This document shows, one piece after another, positions 7,624 through 15,924 of a DNA stretch of 15,924 bases (the first letter of the stretch is position 1; each line of letters opens with the position of its first letter). Below the pieces are notes generated by a model. It was given only the letters and a program-made list of their open reading frames with translations. It ran no database searches and had not been told where the DNA came from. The stretch spans positions 1-15,924 of the forward strand of contig JAKSCY010000217.1 of assembly GCA_022360355.1 (NCBI GenBank), read 5' to 3'. Made by a program: the position numbers and the translations under genes. The stretch is from Chlorobiales bacterium (GTDB taxonomy: Bacteria > Bacteroidota > Chlorobiia > Chlorobiales > Chlorobiaceae).

Positions 7624-10600
7624 TTATTCGTCAAGCATACCTTCAAGGCGGTCCTCAAGATCGGCATAGATTGACTGAAGCTGGTTAATGGTGTCCTGGT
7701 CGGCTTTCCACATGCCTCTACCGTTTGCTTCGAGCATCCTGCCTACAATGTTCAGGGTTGCCTGGGGATTGGCCTCTGTGAGGCGCTCCCGCATTTCTTC
7801 ATTAAATGCGTATGTTTCCGCTGCTTTTTTGTAAACCCAGTCGTCAACACCCTTTGTAACGGCATCCCAGCCGAGCATGTAGGTAAACCGGTTACTGATT
7901 TCCGTTGCTCCGGTGTGGCCCTGGTCGATCATGCTTTCAAACCATTTCGGGTTCAGAAGTTTTGTGCGGAACTCGACTTTCAGAGCTTTGTCGGCATCAT
8001 CCACTTTTACGTCGGCTGTGAAAGTTTCGACGTAGTTCAGCTTGACGTTGTTGCCTTTGGTGTTTCTTCTCCGGGCGGAAAGCTGCAGTGACCCGGAAGA
8101 GGAGAAGTAGCGATCGATGTCCGATATGCCGTACTCGGCCGAATCGACTTGCTGGACAACGCGGTCCACGGTACCGAGAAGGTTTTCAAGAATCTCGGGT
8201 TGCTGGTCGCCGTAGCGGTTACCTCCGTAAGCATAGCTTGTTCTTTTGATGAACATGTTGTCGAGATCTTCTTCGGATTCCCATGCGGAGTCTTCGATCA
8301 GTTCTTCAACCATGGAGCCGTAACTGCCTGGTGCCTGGGTGAACAGCCGGGCGGTAGCGGCCTCGAAATCCTGCCCTTTCGCAACAGCTTCATCAACATG
8401 TTTTTTGATACTGTTCATTTCTGCCGGCTCGTCGGCTTTTGCGGCATCCTTGACCAGTTTATCCAGCAGATCGACCAGAACACCGAAAGTGTCGCGGAAA
8501 ATCGAACTGATCTGGATGAGGACGTCAACCCTGGGACGTCCGAGTTTTTCAAGAGGGACAAGGCTGTAATGGCTGATCTTGCCCTGAGCGTCATAAGCCG
8601 GTTCAGCACCGATAAGATGGATAATTACCGAAACAGCTTCACCTTTGCTTTTGATAGTATCGAGACCCCATAGAACCTGGGCGATGGTTTCCGGATGGCT
8701 GCCTTCATTTTCTTCCTGGTGTCGTTTGATAATTGTTTCGGCAATCTGCTTCCCTCGTTTGAATGCCAGTTCTGAAGGAATGCGCCATGGGTCGATAGCA
8801 TGCATGTTGCGTCCGGTCGGCAGAATACTTGCTCCATCCCTGACAATATCGCCACCCGGTCCCGAAGGAATATATTCGCCGCAGAGGGCCATGAGGAGAG
8901 AGGTCATCTCGCGACTGTTATCCTCCAGCGCTTGCTTGAGAGCTACGCCCTCTTGCAGTGAGGTATTGAGCGCTTGCGCCATCTCTTCGGTGATTTTTGC
9001 TTCTCCGGTCAGCACCTTGAAGGCTGCCGCAGGGTTTCCTTTTCCGGTGAAGATGGTTTGTTCAATAAAGTCTTTCGTATGCTCATCAACCCTTTCGCGC
9101 ACTTCAAGCGCCTTAGGCTCCCCTTTGCGCGCGCGTGTGGCGAGAGATGCATAATCGCCGTAATTACGGGATTCTCCGGTTGCCTCAAGGATGACAGACG
9201 GCAGTGAGTGTTCGTTACCCCGGACTTTCAGATATTCCGTGATGGTAGTGAGCTGACTTTCAAGCGGTGGAGTTTCCCCGAAGATATGCAGTGCGTTGGA
9301 TATAAGCTTGCCTTCAAGCTCCATGAGATAGGTGTAAAGCCGGCTGAGGTAGTCGCTGAAACTTTCTCCTTCAACTCTCGGGCAGTCATCCGTCAGGTTG
9401 AGCTGTTCTGCTTTTTCGATTATGGCTTCTTCCGCTTCAGGGTCGGCAAGCTTTTTAAGGTCGCGTTCCCTGTAGTCGTTGAGCATGTCCTTAAATGCAG
9501 GAAGCTCCTTGTAAAGTCCGGCGCGGGCCAATGGAGGAATGTTGTGGGAAATCATTGTAGCGTAACCGCGGCGTTTGGCAATATTTGCCTCACTCGGGTT
9601 ATTGACCGGATAAATGTAGAAATGAGGAACTTCGCCAAGCAGTGCGTCGGACCAGCAGTCGCCCGTGACACCAAGCTGTAGGCCGGGCATCCATTCCACG
9701 GTGCCGTGCATACCGACATGTATAAGCGCGTTTGCGTTGAAGCTGCGGCTGATCCAGCGGTAGAAGGAGATATATTGATGGTGCGGTGTGTTTTCCTTGT
9801 CGAACAAAAGCCTCATCGGGTCCCCCTGGACTCCGAGGCGCGGTTGTACCCCTATGAAAATGTTGCCGAGGGTAAGGCCGCCGATAAAGAGCCTGTCAGT
9901 GCCAAGCGGGGCAATGTCGCCCGGGAACCCTCCCCAGCGTTCTTCTATGCGTTCGCGTTCACGGACGGAGGTGATTTGCTGGTATGCATCCTTGTCGATG
10001 CCGAACGCTTCGGGTTCGTGTGCCTGGATTTCGTAGTCGGTTGCCTTGTCAAGCATTTCAAGCAGCTTTTCCGGAGATTCCGGAAGAGTGCCGACATTGT
10101 AACCCTCGGCCTCGAGTTGTTGCAGGATTTTGTAAATGCTTTTTGGAACATCCAGAAGTGCGGCACTGGCTTTGCGTCCCATACCGGGTGGATAATCATA
10201 GACAACGAATGCGACTTTCTTGTCCCGGTTCTTCGTGTTGCGCAGTTCGGAAAACTTGCTTGCGAGTCCGGAAAGTCTTTCGAGCCTGTCCGGGACCGTC
10301 TGGAGTTTGCCGTCCTTGACTGCACCCAGAACGACGGGGCAGACCGCGCCATCCATTTCCGGCAGAGAGTACGTCATGGCCGACTGAAGGGGCACGACGC
10401 CTTCGGTTTTCCATGAATTAAAGTCCTGAATAAAGAGCGGTTGCGAAACAACGTAAGGAGCATTGATCGAGGTGAGAATCTCATCCCGTGCACTGGCGGA
10501 TGCACCTGGTGTTGTCGCTCCGGCAGGGCCTCCTACAAAACCAAAACCCATCATGTTGATGAGCATGTCGAGATCGGCGTTCACAAACCATTCGCGCGCA

Positions 10601-11433
10601 GCCACATGGCCTTCTACCCCCATGACGAAGACAGGGAGCACGTTCAGCCTTTTGGCCTCGATTGCCCGTATGGTGTTGTCGATATATTCTTTTTCCTGGA
10701 GCAGGTGTTTGCGGAAAAAGACCAGCCCTATGTTACGTTTTTCTTTGGATTTTTTGTCCCGCTTCTTGTTCCATTTGGTGTAGTGGTTCAGATCCTTGAA
10801 ATAGTCAGGAGCTTCAGGATGATAGAACCCCATGGTGGGAACCTCAACGACCTTGTCTGCCTTCACTGCCACCTCGAAATATTCAGCCATGATATAGTTG
10901 AACATGCTGGCGAGGTTTTCTGCGGTAGGGTGCATCCAGTAGGTATAGACCTGCATCCAGTTTTTAAAATCCTTCGCCTTTTTCGGGATCAGCGGCAGCA
11001 TGGTGCGCATGATCTTGAGCAGTTTCATGTAGCCGTAGAGGGCATCTTCATCACGTCCCTTAACGAGCATTTTCGCCACCTTTTTAACGATTTCCGGCAT
11101 ACCGCTGCCGTCACCCGAGACGACATAGTTGCCGACCTTTGTCATCTGCATGACTTCAGGCATCGACTCATATGCGAAAATGGTGCTGACGTTCGACTGG
11201 TCGATCTGCTCCTTGAGCCAGTCAGCCTGTCCCTTGAACTGAATAAGGGTCGTAAAGATGCAGTCTGCATTGCGGATGGCTTCAGCAGCTTCAGGATTCT
11301 GATGTTCCAGGTCCTGGTCGGTCCACTGGGTCAGTTCCGCGTAACGGCTGATTTTGTCTGTTACTTCACGCCATACTCGCTGATTGCACTGTTCCATCCC
11401 GACGATGGCTGCAATTTTGATTTTACTCTGCAT
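7624..11433 (-). CDS. bchS: Magnesium chelatase large-subunit paralog, BchS-like
   Basis: Second porphyrin-binding subunit of Mg chelatase, of the CobN/BchH family, with 1269 residues. The core motif HVGMHGTVEWMPG is at residues 572-584, followed by VNNPSEANIAKRRGYATMISH and a LPTGRNMHAIDPWRIPS block. These read more like ChlH of cyanobacteria and plants than the BchH encoded next door. In C. tepidum three paralogs (BchH, BchS, BchT) exist; loss of BchS cuts bacteriochlorophyll c to roughly a tenth and causes protoporphyrin IX excretion, so the paralogs are thought to steer or regulate pathway flux. The symbol bchS rests on position: in C. tepidum bchS lies two loci upstream of bchH, as here, while bchT is elsewhere. 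Sequence alone does not separate BchS from BchT for me. The ATG at 11433 has no clear ribosome-binding site. A receptor-gene terminator lies about 80 bp upstream, so bchS should have its own promoter at about 11434-11510. Confidence 0.88.
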   Translation of the reverse strand: MQSKIKIAAIVGMEQCNQRVWREVTDKISRYAELTQWTDQDLEHQNPEAAEAIRNADCIFTTLIQFKGQADWLKEQIDQSNVSTIFAYESMPEVMQMTKVGNYVVSGDGSGMPEIVKKVAKMLVKGRDEDALYGYMKLLKIMRTMLPLIPKKAKDFKNWMQVYTYWMHPTAENLASMFNYIMAEYFEVAVKADKVVEVPTMGFYHPEAPDYFKDLNHYTKWNKKRDKKSKEKRNIGLVFFRKHLLQEKEYIDNTIRAIEAKRLNVLPVFVMGVEGHVAAREWFVNADLDMLINMMGFGFVGGPAGATTPGASASARDEILTSINAPYVVSQPLFIQDFNSWKTEGVVPLQSAMTYSLPEMDGAVCPVVLGAVKDGKLQTVPDRLERLSGLASKFSELRNTKNRDKKVAFVVYDYPPGMGRKASAALLDVPKSIYKILQQLEAEGYNVGTLPESPEKLLEMLDKATDYEIQAHEPEAFGIDKDAYQQITSVRERERIEERWGGFPGDIAPLGTDRLFIGGLTLGNIFIGVQPRLGVQGDPMRLLFDKENTPHHQYISFYRWISRSFNANALIHVGMHGTVEWMPGLQLGVTGDCWSDALLGEVPHFYIYPVNNPSEANIAKRRGYATMISHNIPPLARAGLYKELPAFKDMLNDYRERDLKKLADPEAEEAIIEKAEQLNLTDDCPRVEGESFSDYLSRLYTYLMELEGKLISNALHIFGETPPLESQLTTITEYLKVRGNEHSLPSVILEATGESRNYGDYASLATRARKGEPKALEVRERVDEHTKDFIEQTIFTGKGNPAAAFKVLTGEAKITEEMAQALNTSLQEGVALKQALEDNSREMTSLLMALCGEYIPSGPGGDIVRDGASILPTGRNMHAIDPWRIPSELAFKRGKQIAETIIKRHQEENEGSHPETIAQVLWGLDTIKSKGEAVSVIIHLIGAEPAYDAQGKISHYSLVPLEKLGRPRVDVLIQISSIFRDTFGVLVDLLDKLVKDAAKADEPAEMNSIKKHVDEAVAKGQDFEAATARLFTQAPGSYGSMVEELIEDSAWESEEDLDNMFIKRTSYAYGGNRYGDQQPEILENLLGTVDRVVQQVDSAEYGISDIDRYFSSSGSLQLSARRRNTKGNNVKLNYVETFTADVKVDDADKALKVEFRTKLLNPKWFESMIDQGHTGATEISNRFTYMLGWDAVTKGVDDWVYKKAAETYAFNEEMRERLTEANPQATLNIVGRMLEANGRGMWKADQDTINQLQSIYADLEDRLEGMLDE

Positions 11434-11510
11434 AGGAAACGAAGGTCAGCATTGGTTAAGGTAATTCCAAGAATACCAAATGTAATAATAGTTTGATGAA
11501 TAGTAAAACA

Positions 11511-11539
11511 AACAAGCCCCTTTTCCCAAGGGGCTTGTT
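11511..11539 (-). terminator. Rho-independent terminator after the complete TonB-dependent receptor gene
   Basis: A 12-bp perfect stem (AACAAGCCCCTT paired with AAGGGGCTTGTT) encloses a 5-nt loop and, on the minus strand, is followed by TTGTTTTAC. It lies 28 bp past the receptor stop and separates the receptor from bchS. The stem core is the same as that of the terminator after the second receptor. Confidence 0.85.
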
Positions 11540-11567
11540 GGCAGTTGAGATGTGATCCTGACAGGTG

Positions 11568-14039
11568 CTAATAGACGAAATCAACACCGAAAATGAAGCT
11601 TCTGCCCGGAGCGCGGAACCACTCGGCTTCTTCGTACTGTTCGTTCGTGATGTTTTTGCAGAAAAGCGAGAGGCCAATGTTGTCCGTGGCCTGGTACTTG
11701 GCGCCTGCATTGAAAACGATAAAGCCGCCGGGATAGTTGTCGCCTTCAGGGTTCGGATAGGTACTGACAGCCTTGTATTTGCTGACATACCGGCCATTAG
11801 TGTTCAATGCCAGACGGCTGGCGGGATTCCAGGTGGCACTGACGGATGCTGTATGTTCAGGGCGGTACTGCAGCCAGTCGGGATCCGGGTTCCGGTTGCC
11901 TGCAAGCGATGCCTCACGGTCTGTTTTATCCTTTGCGTTCATGTATGCATACCCCAGGCTGAAGTTCACCGCATCGTTCGGACGTACGTTCAGGCTGGTC
12001 TCGATACCCCAGATACGAGCCTTTGCCAGGTTTTCATACATGAAAATTATTGGGAACCCTCCTGACGGATTTATGTTGCGTGACTCGATCAAGTCTTTGT
12101 ATTCATTAAGGTAAGCGGCCACGTCAAGTGAAACCTTGTCACCAAAGTTCTTGAAAAAGCCGATTTCATATCCGGTCATACTCTCCTTGTCGAGAGCAGG
12201 GTTCGGGTTGCCGACAAACAGGCCCGCATCGCGGACGAGGCGTTCTGAAAGAGTGGGCGCCCGGAAGCTCTTGCCTGCAGAGGCGCGGAAAGAGAGGTCC
12301 TCTGTAGCCTTGTAGTTAAGGGCGAGCCTTGGACTTACGGCGTCAACGGATTGATTTTCTATTTCCGCAGTGACGGTTGGGGCTAGCCATGGAGTGAACG
12401 GAGCCGCCGAATAATCCTTGTAAGTAACTTCATCTGCATCTATGCCGCTCCAGTCATAGCGCAGGGAAAGCAGGGCCGTCAGGCGGTCTGTAATCCTGAA
12501 TTCGTCCTGGATAAAAAGTGCGAAGTTTCTTTCCTGAATATTTCCCAGTTCACCGGGAACAGGCAGGTCAGCCCTGTACTGAGTCGAGGCGAGGTCGACC
12601 AGGTTGCCGTCAATGCCGAACAGAAGGCGGTGTTTGTTGTTAGCACGCCAGTCGAGCTTGAAACCTGCCCCGTAGCGGTCGGTCTTGTTTTCGTTGAATT
12701 CTCCGGGCTCCCTGTCATAGATGTAGAATGGCCCGAATGGGGGGAAGCGCTGTGTTGTGTCGGTAGGATTATAGTCGATCCTGTAGTCGTTGCGGGTGTA
12801 GTAAACTCGTGCGTCGAGGCTCAGGTCGTCGCTGAGCAAATTGACGTAATTGAGTCCTGCAAGAGCATTTTTTCTGCTGACAATATCATCTGTGTAAACG
12901 TCATGGACAAGATCGTAGGCTCGTTCCGGGTGAGGAATAAATGTTCCGCCGGGCCCAAGATCGTATGGCCAGGTACTGACATATCCGGCTTCTGTTTCGT
13001 TATAAAACGAGGTGAGCTGCAGATATTGCCTGGAATCAATATCGTAACGAACTTTCAGCTTGACGTCGTTGAGCAGGGTTTGCGCGTTGTCGCGGTAGCC
13101 GTCGTCTTCGCTGTGGGTGTACAGCAGACTGTAATTCAGCTTGTCTGTTTTGTTCCCGATGCCGACGTAGCTGTTCCAGAGCCAAGGGGTGTTGTCTTTG
13201 TAGTATTCGCTTTTGTCGCTGTCCGGCGGGTTGTCGTAGAAACCGCCGCTTGCACCAGCCTTAACCTCGAACTTTTCGGGCAAACTGCCGTATACGTTGA
13301 CAACGCCGCCCATGGCAGCTGAACCGTAAAGTGTCGATGCGGCACCCTTGACGACTTCAACCTTGTCTGCGGCATTCATGTTGACGTTGGTCCATACAAT
13401 GCCTCCGGTCTCAGGTGTGTTGATGGGAAAGCCGTCGTAAAAGGCATTGACACGGGTACCGATACCGCCTCCCTGGAAAGTGTTCGATCCGCGGATCTGC
13501 ACCGTAGCGGCACTGTAGCCGGATGAGCGTGTGACATTGACTCCAGGTACGGTTTCGATGACCTGGTCGAGTGAGGGGCTTGGTTCTTCCCTGATTTCTT
13601 CGGTTGTCACGACAGAGGTGGTTACCGGAACATCGAGCCTGTCCTGTTCGTAGAGTGCAGCACCGACAATAATCTCCGAGGCCATAACGGTTGTCTGTCC
13701 GAGCTGCGGGTTGACGGTTGTTGTTTCGCCGGCATTGACCGTAACCATCTGGAAAAACGGGGCGTAACCTATGGCATTGACTTTAAGTCTGTAGGTTCCT
13801 GCAGGAATATTCTGAATCGTGTAATTGCCCTCTATGTCGGATGCCGAGCCGAGGGTTGTGTTTTCGAGCATGGCCGAAGCGCCGATTACCGCTTCGCCGT
13901 CGGTTTTGTCTGTGATCGCACCCCTGAGTGATCCGGGATCTGCCCCCTTTGCAGGCAGGGGTAAGAGCATGAGGGTTAGTAGAAAAATAGTGAGGAGCAA
14001 ACGTACAGGGGGTAATTCTCGGTAATACTTTGTTTCCAT
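11568..14039 (-). CDS. TonB-dependent outer-membrane receptor (complete)
   Basis: An outer-membrane gated channel that takes up a scarce ligand (metal chelate, cobalamin, haem or similar) using energy from TonB. Of its 823 residues, 1-33 form a signal peptide with the hydrophobic run [18 protein letters not shown]. Residues 36-115 are a carboxypeptidase-regulatory-like beta-sandwich, as in many Bacteroidetes/Chlorobi receptors. A possible TonB box, EIIVGA, lies at 122-127. The plug (about 135-252) carries VPGVNV, IRGSN and the [23 protein letters not shown] signature. The rest is a 22-strand-type barrel ending in the aromatic GVDFVY. The ligand cannot be read from the sequence. The barrel is a close paralog of the partial receptor upstream. 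No ribosome-binding site is evident. The ATG at 14039 is chosen because it gives a complete signal peptide; a terminator-like hairpin lies 27 nt before it. Confidence 0.93.
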   Translation of the reverse strand: METKYYRELPPVRLLLTIFLLTLMLLPLPAKGADPGSLRGAITDKTDGEAVIGASAMLENTTLGSASDIEGNYTIQNIPAGTYRLKVNAIGYAPFFQMVTVNAGETTTVNPQLGQTTVMASEIIVGAALYEQDRLDVPVTTSVVTTEEIREEPSPSLDQVIETVPGVNVTRSSGYSAATVQIRGSNTFQGGGIGTRVNAFYDGFPINTPETGGIVWTNVNMNAADKVEVVKGAASTLYGSAAMGGVVNVYGSLPEKFEVKAGASGGFYDNPPDSDKSEYYKDNTPWLWNSYVGIGNKTDKLNYSLLYTHSEDDGYRDNAQTLLNDVKLKVRYDIDSRQYLQLTSFYNETEAGYVSTWPYDLGPGGTFIPHPERAYDLVHDVYTDDIVSRKNALAGLNYVNLLSDDLSLDARVYYTRNDYRIDYNPTDTTQRFPPFGPFYIYDREPGEFNENKTDRYGAGFKLDWRANNKHRLLFGIDGNLVDLASTQYRADLPVPGELGNIQERNFALFIQDEFRITDRLTALLSLRYDWSGIDADEVTYKDYSAAPFTPWLAPTVTAEIENQSVDAVSPRLALNYKATEDLSFRASAGKSFRAPTLSERLVRDAGLFVGNPNPALDKESMTGYEIGFFKNFGDKVSLDVAAYLNEYKDLIESRNINPSGGFPIIFMYENLAKARIWGIETSLNVRPNDAVNFSLGYAYMNAKDKTDREASLAGNRNPDPDWLQYRPEHTASVSATWNPASRLALNTNGRYVSKYKAVSTYPNPEGDNYPGGFIVFNAGAKYQATDNIGLSLFCKNITNEQYEEAEWFRAPGRSFIFGVDFVY

Positions 14040-14066
14040 GAACGTTCTGTTGTTAGGTGTGTTACT

Positions 14067-14098
14067 AAAAAATCCTGCAAGAAAATATTCCCGCAGGA
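14067..14098 (-). terminator. Intrinsic terminator in the leader of the receptor gene (candidate attenuator)
   Basis: Read on the minus strand, TCCTGCGGGAA pairs with TTCTTGCAGGA around a TATT loop (11 pairs, two of them G-U) and is followed at once by six T. On the plus strand the two G-U pairs become A-C mismatches, so it is designed for minus-strand RNA. It ends only 27 nt before the receptor ATG at 14039. The upstream gene already has its own terminator at 14234-14263, so this one most likely controls entry into the receptor gene. Confidence 0.7.
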
Positions 14099-14178
14099 AG
14101 GATATGTGTTGCTAATCGAAATAGCTGTAAGATTTTCAGCAGTATCCCGTAAGAAAATAAAAAAAGGTTTGAAAAATC

Positions 14179-14228
14179 AGCATTTATGATCAGTCCCGGT
14201 GAGAAAACCCGTGAACTGTTGCGATGCT
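14179..14228 (-). promoter_or_regulatory. Structured RNA segment in the 253-bp gap upstream of the complete receptor
   Basis: On the minus strand an imperfect hairpin at 14218-14191 (CAGTTC and CGG pairing with CCG and GGACTG, one bulged A, one G-U) sits inside an outer 5-bp stem, AGCAT (14228-14224) with ATGCT (14183-14179). Together with the terminator at 14067-14098 it could form a regulated leader. I could not match it to a known riboswitch; cobalamin and TPP core motifs are absent. Some of it could simply be 3' sequence of the upstream transcript. Confidence 0.3.
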
Positions 14229-14233
14229 AAAGT

Positions 14234-14263
14234 AAACAAGCCCCTCGAAAAAGGGGCTTGTTT
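14234..14263 (-). terminator. Rho-independent terminator after the partial TonB-dependent receptor gene
   Basis: A 12-bp perfect stem (AAACAAGCCCCT with AGGGGCTTGTTT) around a 6-nt loop lies 29 bp past the receptor stop. The U-run after the stem is weak (TTT then ACTTTAG). It shares 11 bp of stem, AACAAGCCCCT, with the terminator of the other receptor, as expected if gene and terminator were duplicated together. Confidence 0.8.
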
Positions 14264-14292
14264 GCTTGTAATGACGGAGAGTTTGATGATGT

Positions 14293-15924
14293 CTAATAGA
14301 CAAAATCGACGCCGAGAATGAAGCTCCTGCCCGGAGCGCGGAACCATTCTGCCTCCGAATACTGTTCGTTTGTGATGTTCTTGCAGAGGAACGAGACTCC
14401 CACGTTGTCCGTTGCCTGGAATTTAGCACCTGCATTGAAGACGATGAATCCACCAGGGTAGTTGTCCCCTTCGGGGTTCGGGTAAGAACTGACAGCTTTA
14501 TATTCGCTGACATACCGTCCTGTTGTGTTCAGGCTTAGTCTGTCGGTTGCTTTCCACATGGCGCTGACAGACGCTGTGTGCTCCGGGCGGTAGGCAAGCC
14601 AGTCGGGATCGGGATTCAGTTCCCCGGCAAGCGAGCTGCCTTCACCAGTCTTGTCCTTTGCATTCATATAAGCATAGGCGAAGTTAAGGTTCCAGTCGGG
14701 ATCAGGCCGCACATTCAAACTGGTTTCAATTCCCCAGATCCGTGCTTTTGCAACATTTTCATACTGGAACACGATTGGCCAGTAGTCGGGGTTGAGGTTT
14801 CTCGATTCAATCAGGTTGTCATAATCGTTGATGTAGGCCGAGATATCGAGCGACACCTTTTCGGAAAACTGCTTGAACATGCCCACTTCGTAGGCGGTCA
14901 TGGTTTCCTTGTCGATGTCGGGATTCGGGTTGCCCACAAAAAGCCCGGCGTCGCGCACAAAGCGCTCGGCAAGTGTCGGAGCGCGGAAACTCTTGCCCCA
15001 TGAGGCACGGAACGACATGTCATCTGTTGCTTTGTAATTCAAGGCGACACGAGGACTGATAGCGTCAACCGATGGATTTTCAATATCTTCCGTGACAATA
15101 GGTGCAGCAGCCGGAGTTGTTGGGCTTACAGAATAATCCCGATAGGTGACTTGATCAGCATCAATATCGCTCCAGTCATAGCGCACGGAAAAAAGTGCTG
15201 TCAGGCGGTCGGTCACCTTGAATTCATCCTGGGCAAAAAAGGCAAAATTCTTTTCTTGTATTTCCCCGAGTTCGCCTGCAACCGGAAGAACTGCAACGTA
15301 TTGGGTTGACTGTACATCGACAATATTCCCGTCAACGCCGAACAGGAGGCGATGCTTGTCGCTTGCACGCCAGTCGAGTTTTATACCTGCACCATAACGG
15401 TTGGATTTGGTTTCATTGAACTCGCCCGGATCACGATCGTAGATCGTTAAAAAAGCCGGTATTGGAAGCGGTATAGGAGGGCCGTTGGGTATAGGGCTTT
15501 CCATGTACATGGTATAAGGAAATCCAAACACCTGCGTCTCACCGGTCGGGTTGTAGTCTATGCGCGTTTGATTGTACGTATAGTACAGCCTTGCGTCAAG
15601 GCTGAGATCATCGCTCAGCAGGTTGACGTAGTTCAGACCCATCAGTGCGTTCTTGCGTTTGATTGTATCATCAGCATATACTGAATCAACGGAATCATAA
15701 GCGAACTGGGTCAGGGGGTTGAAAGTTACTCCTACGTCTACTCCTCCAGCGGGTATAAAACCGCCAGGCGGGTCAGGGAGTGTGATTATTGGCTGAAGAA
15801 ACATGAAATCAATATCGGCGGTATAAGGCCAGGTACTGGGATAGCCGCCTCTTGTTTCATTGTAAAAAGAGGTGAGCTGGATATACTGGTCGGAGTTGAT
15901 ATCGTAACGCGCTTTCAGTTTGAC
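14293..15924 (-). CDS. TonB-dependent outer-membrane receptor, paralog of its neighbour (N-terminal part outside window)
   Basis: The C-terminal barrel of a TonB-dependent receptor, running off the window end; 543 residues plus stop are visible. The first ATG inside the window (15804) is internal, because the open frame continues to 15924 with [19 protein letters not shown], which matches residues 326 onward of the complete receptor. About 325 residues (signal peptide, regulatory-like domain, plug) should lie beyond the edge. The two barrels agree closely, for example in [20 protein letters not shown] and [19 protein letters not shown] stretches, and both end GVDFVY. Differences concentrate in two segments longer here by about 26 and 20 residues, which would be surface loops. 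Ligand unknown. It is probably transcribed separately from its neighbour because each gene has its own terminator. Confidence 0.92.
   Translation of the reverse strand, partial: VKLKARYDINSDQYIQLTSFYNETRGGYPSTWPYTADIDFMFLQPIITLPDPPGGFIPAGGVDVGVTFNPLTQFAYDSVDSVYADDTIKRKNALMGLNYVNLLSDDLSLDARLYYTYNQTRIDYNPTGETQVFGFPYTMYMESPIPNGPPIPLPIPAFLTIYDRDPGEFNETKSNRYGAGIKLDWRASDKHRLLFGVDGNIVDVQSTQYVAVLPVAGELGEIQEKNFAFFAQDEFKVTDRLTALFSVRYDWSDIDADQVTYRDYSVSPTTPAAAPIVTEDIENPSVDAISPRVALNYKATDDMSFRASWGKSFRAPTLAERFVRDAGLFVGNPNPDIDKETMTAYEVGMFKQFSEKVSLDISAYINDYDNLIESRNLNPDYWPIVFQYENVAKARIWGIETSLNVRPDPDWNLNFAYAYMNAKDKTGEGSSLAGELNPDPDWLAYRPEHTASVSAMWKATDRLSLNTTGRYVSEYKAVSSYPNPEGDNYPGGFIVFNAGAKFQATDNVGVSFLCKNITNEQYSEAEWFRAPGRSFILGVDFVY

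Noticed and set aside
11423..11452. 9-residue ORF overlapping the bchS start (ATG at 11452)
   Set aside because: It has no ribosome-binding site and is too short to carry signal. Unlike the bchE case, there is nothing beyond the frame itself.
10441..11496. 351-codon open frame on the plus strand opposite the start of bchS, plus similar long plus-strand frames at 9706-10416 and 5381-6097
   Set aside because: They lie fully antisense to well-conserved chelatase genes, resemble no family, are rich in Phe, Val, His and Cys as antisense frames usually are, and have no ribosome-binding site. They are by-products of codon bias in the real genes.
14099..14233. Cobalamin or TPP riboswitch in the receptor leader
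   Set aside because: A short CGGGACTGATC stretch looked superficially TPP-like, but the second conserved half and the CTGAGA box are missing, and no B12-box is present.
1..15924. CRISPR arrays, insertion sequences, tRNA or rRNA genes, phage genes
   Set aside because: No regularly spaced repeats, transposase frames, terminal inverted repeats or RNA-gene signatures were seen. Base composition and codon use look uniform across the window.

Overview
The window reads as a chromosomal piece of a green sulfur bacterium (Chlorobi; Chlorobium, Chlorobaculum or Prosthecochloris type). The main evidence is a same-strand block encoding two different large subunits of magnesium chelatase (BchS-like and BchH), the methyltransferase BchM and the anaerobic, B12-dependent cyclase BchE. 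Multiple bchH paralogs are a hallmark of this group, and in Chlorobaculum tepidum locus numbers CT1955 (bchS), CT1957 (bchH), CT1958 (bchM) and CT1959 (bchE) run in the same order as here. The species cannot be fixed from the sequence alone.

Layout from left to right: (i) the 3' part of a small heat-shock protein gene (plus strand, cut by the window start); (ii) a bidirectional terminator; (iii) on the minus strand, read right to left, bchS (11433-7624), a small single-membrane-segment ORF (7450-7070), bchH (6880-3047), bchM (3004-2303), a previously hidden 26-codon ORF (2175-2095) and bchE (2098-458); (iv) upstream of bchS, also on the minus strand, two tandem paralogous TonB-dependent outer-membrane receptors (14039-11568 complete, and 14293 to beyond the window end, partial). 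Each receptor gene is followed by a near-identical hairpin terminator.

The block bchH-bchM-bchE encodes three consecutive steps in pathway order: Mg insertion into protoporphyrin IX, methylation of the 13-propionate, and closure of ring E to give protochlorophyllide. The chelatase partners BchI and BchD are not in the window. The second chelatase subunit (BchS) probably channels or tunes flux towards bacteriochlorophyll c, as shown for C. tepidum. The receptors import an unknown ligand; vitamin B12, needed by BchE, is an attractive guess but is not shown by the sequence.

The most unusual items are: a cysteine-containing 26-codon ORF with a perfect AGGAGG site whose stop overlaps the bchE start (ATGA) and whose body contains a 16-bp perfect palindrome flanked by direct repeats; an intrinsic terminator inside the untranslated leader of the complete receptor gene, 27 nt before its ATG, suggesting attenuation; and the strong divergence of the two neighbouring chelatase subunits, one with a purple-bacterial BchH-type core motif and the other with a cyanobacterial/plant ChlH-type motif.
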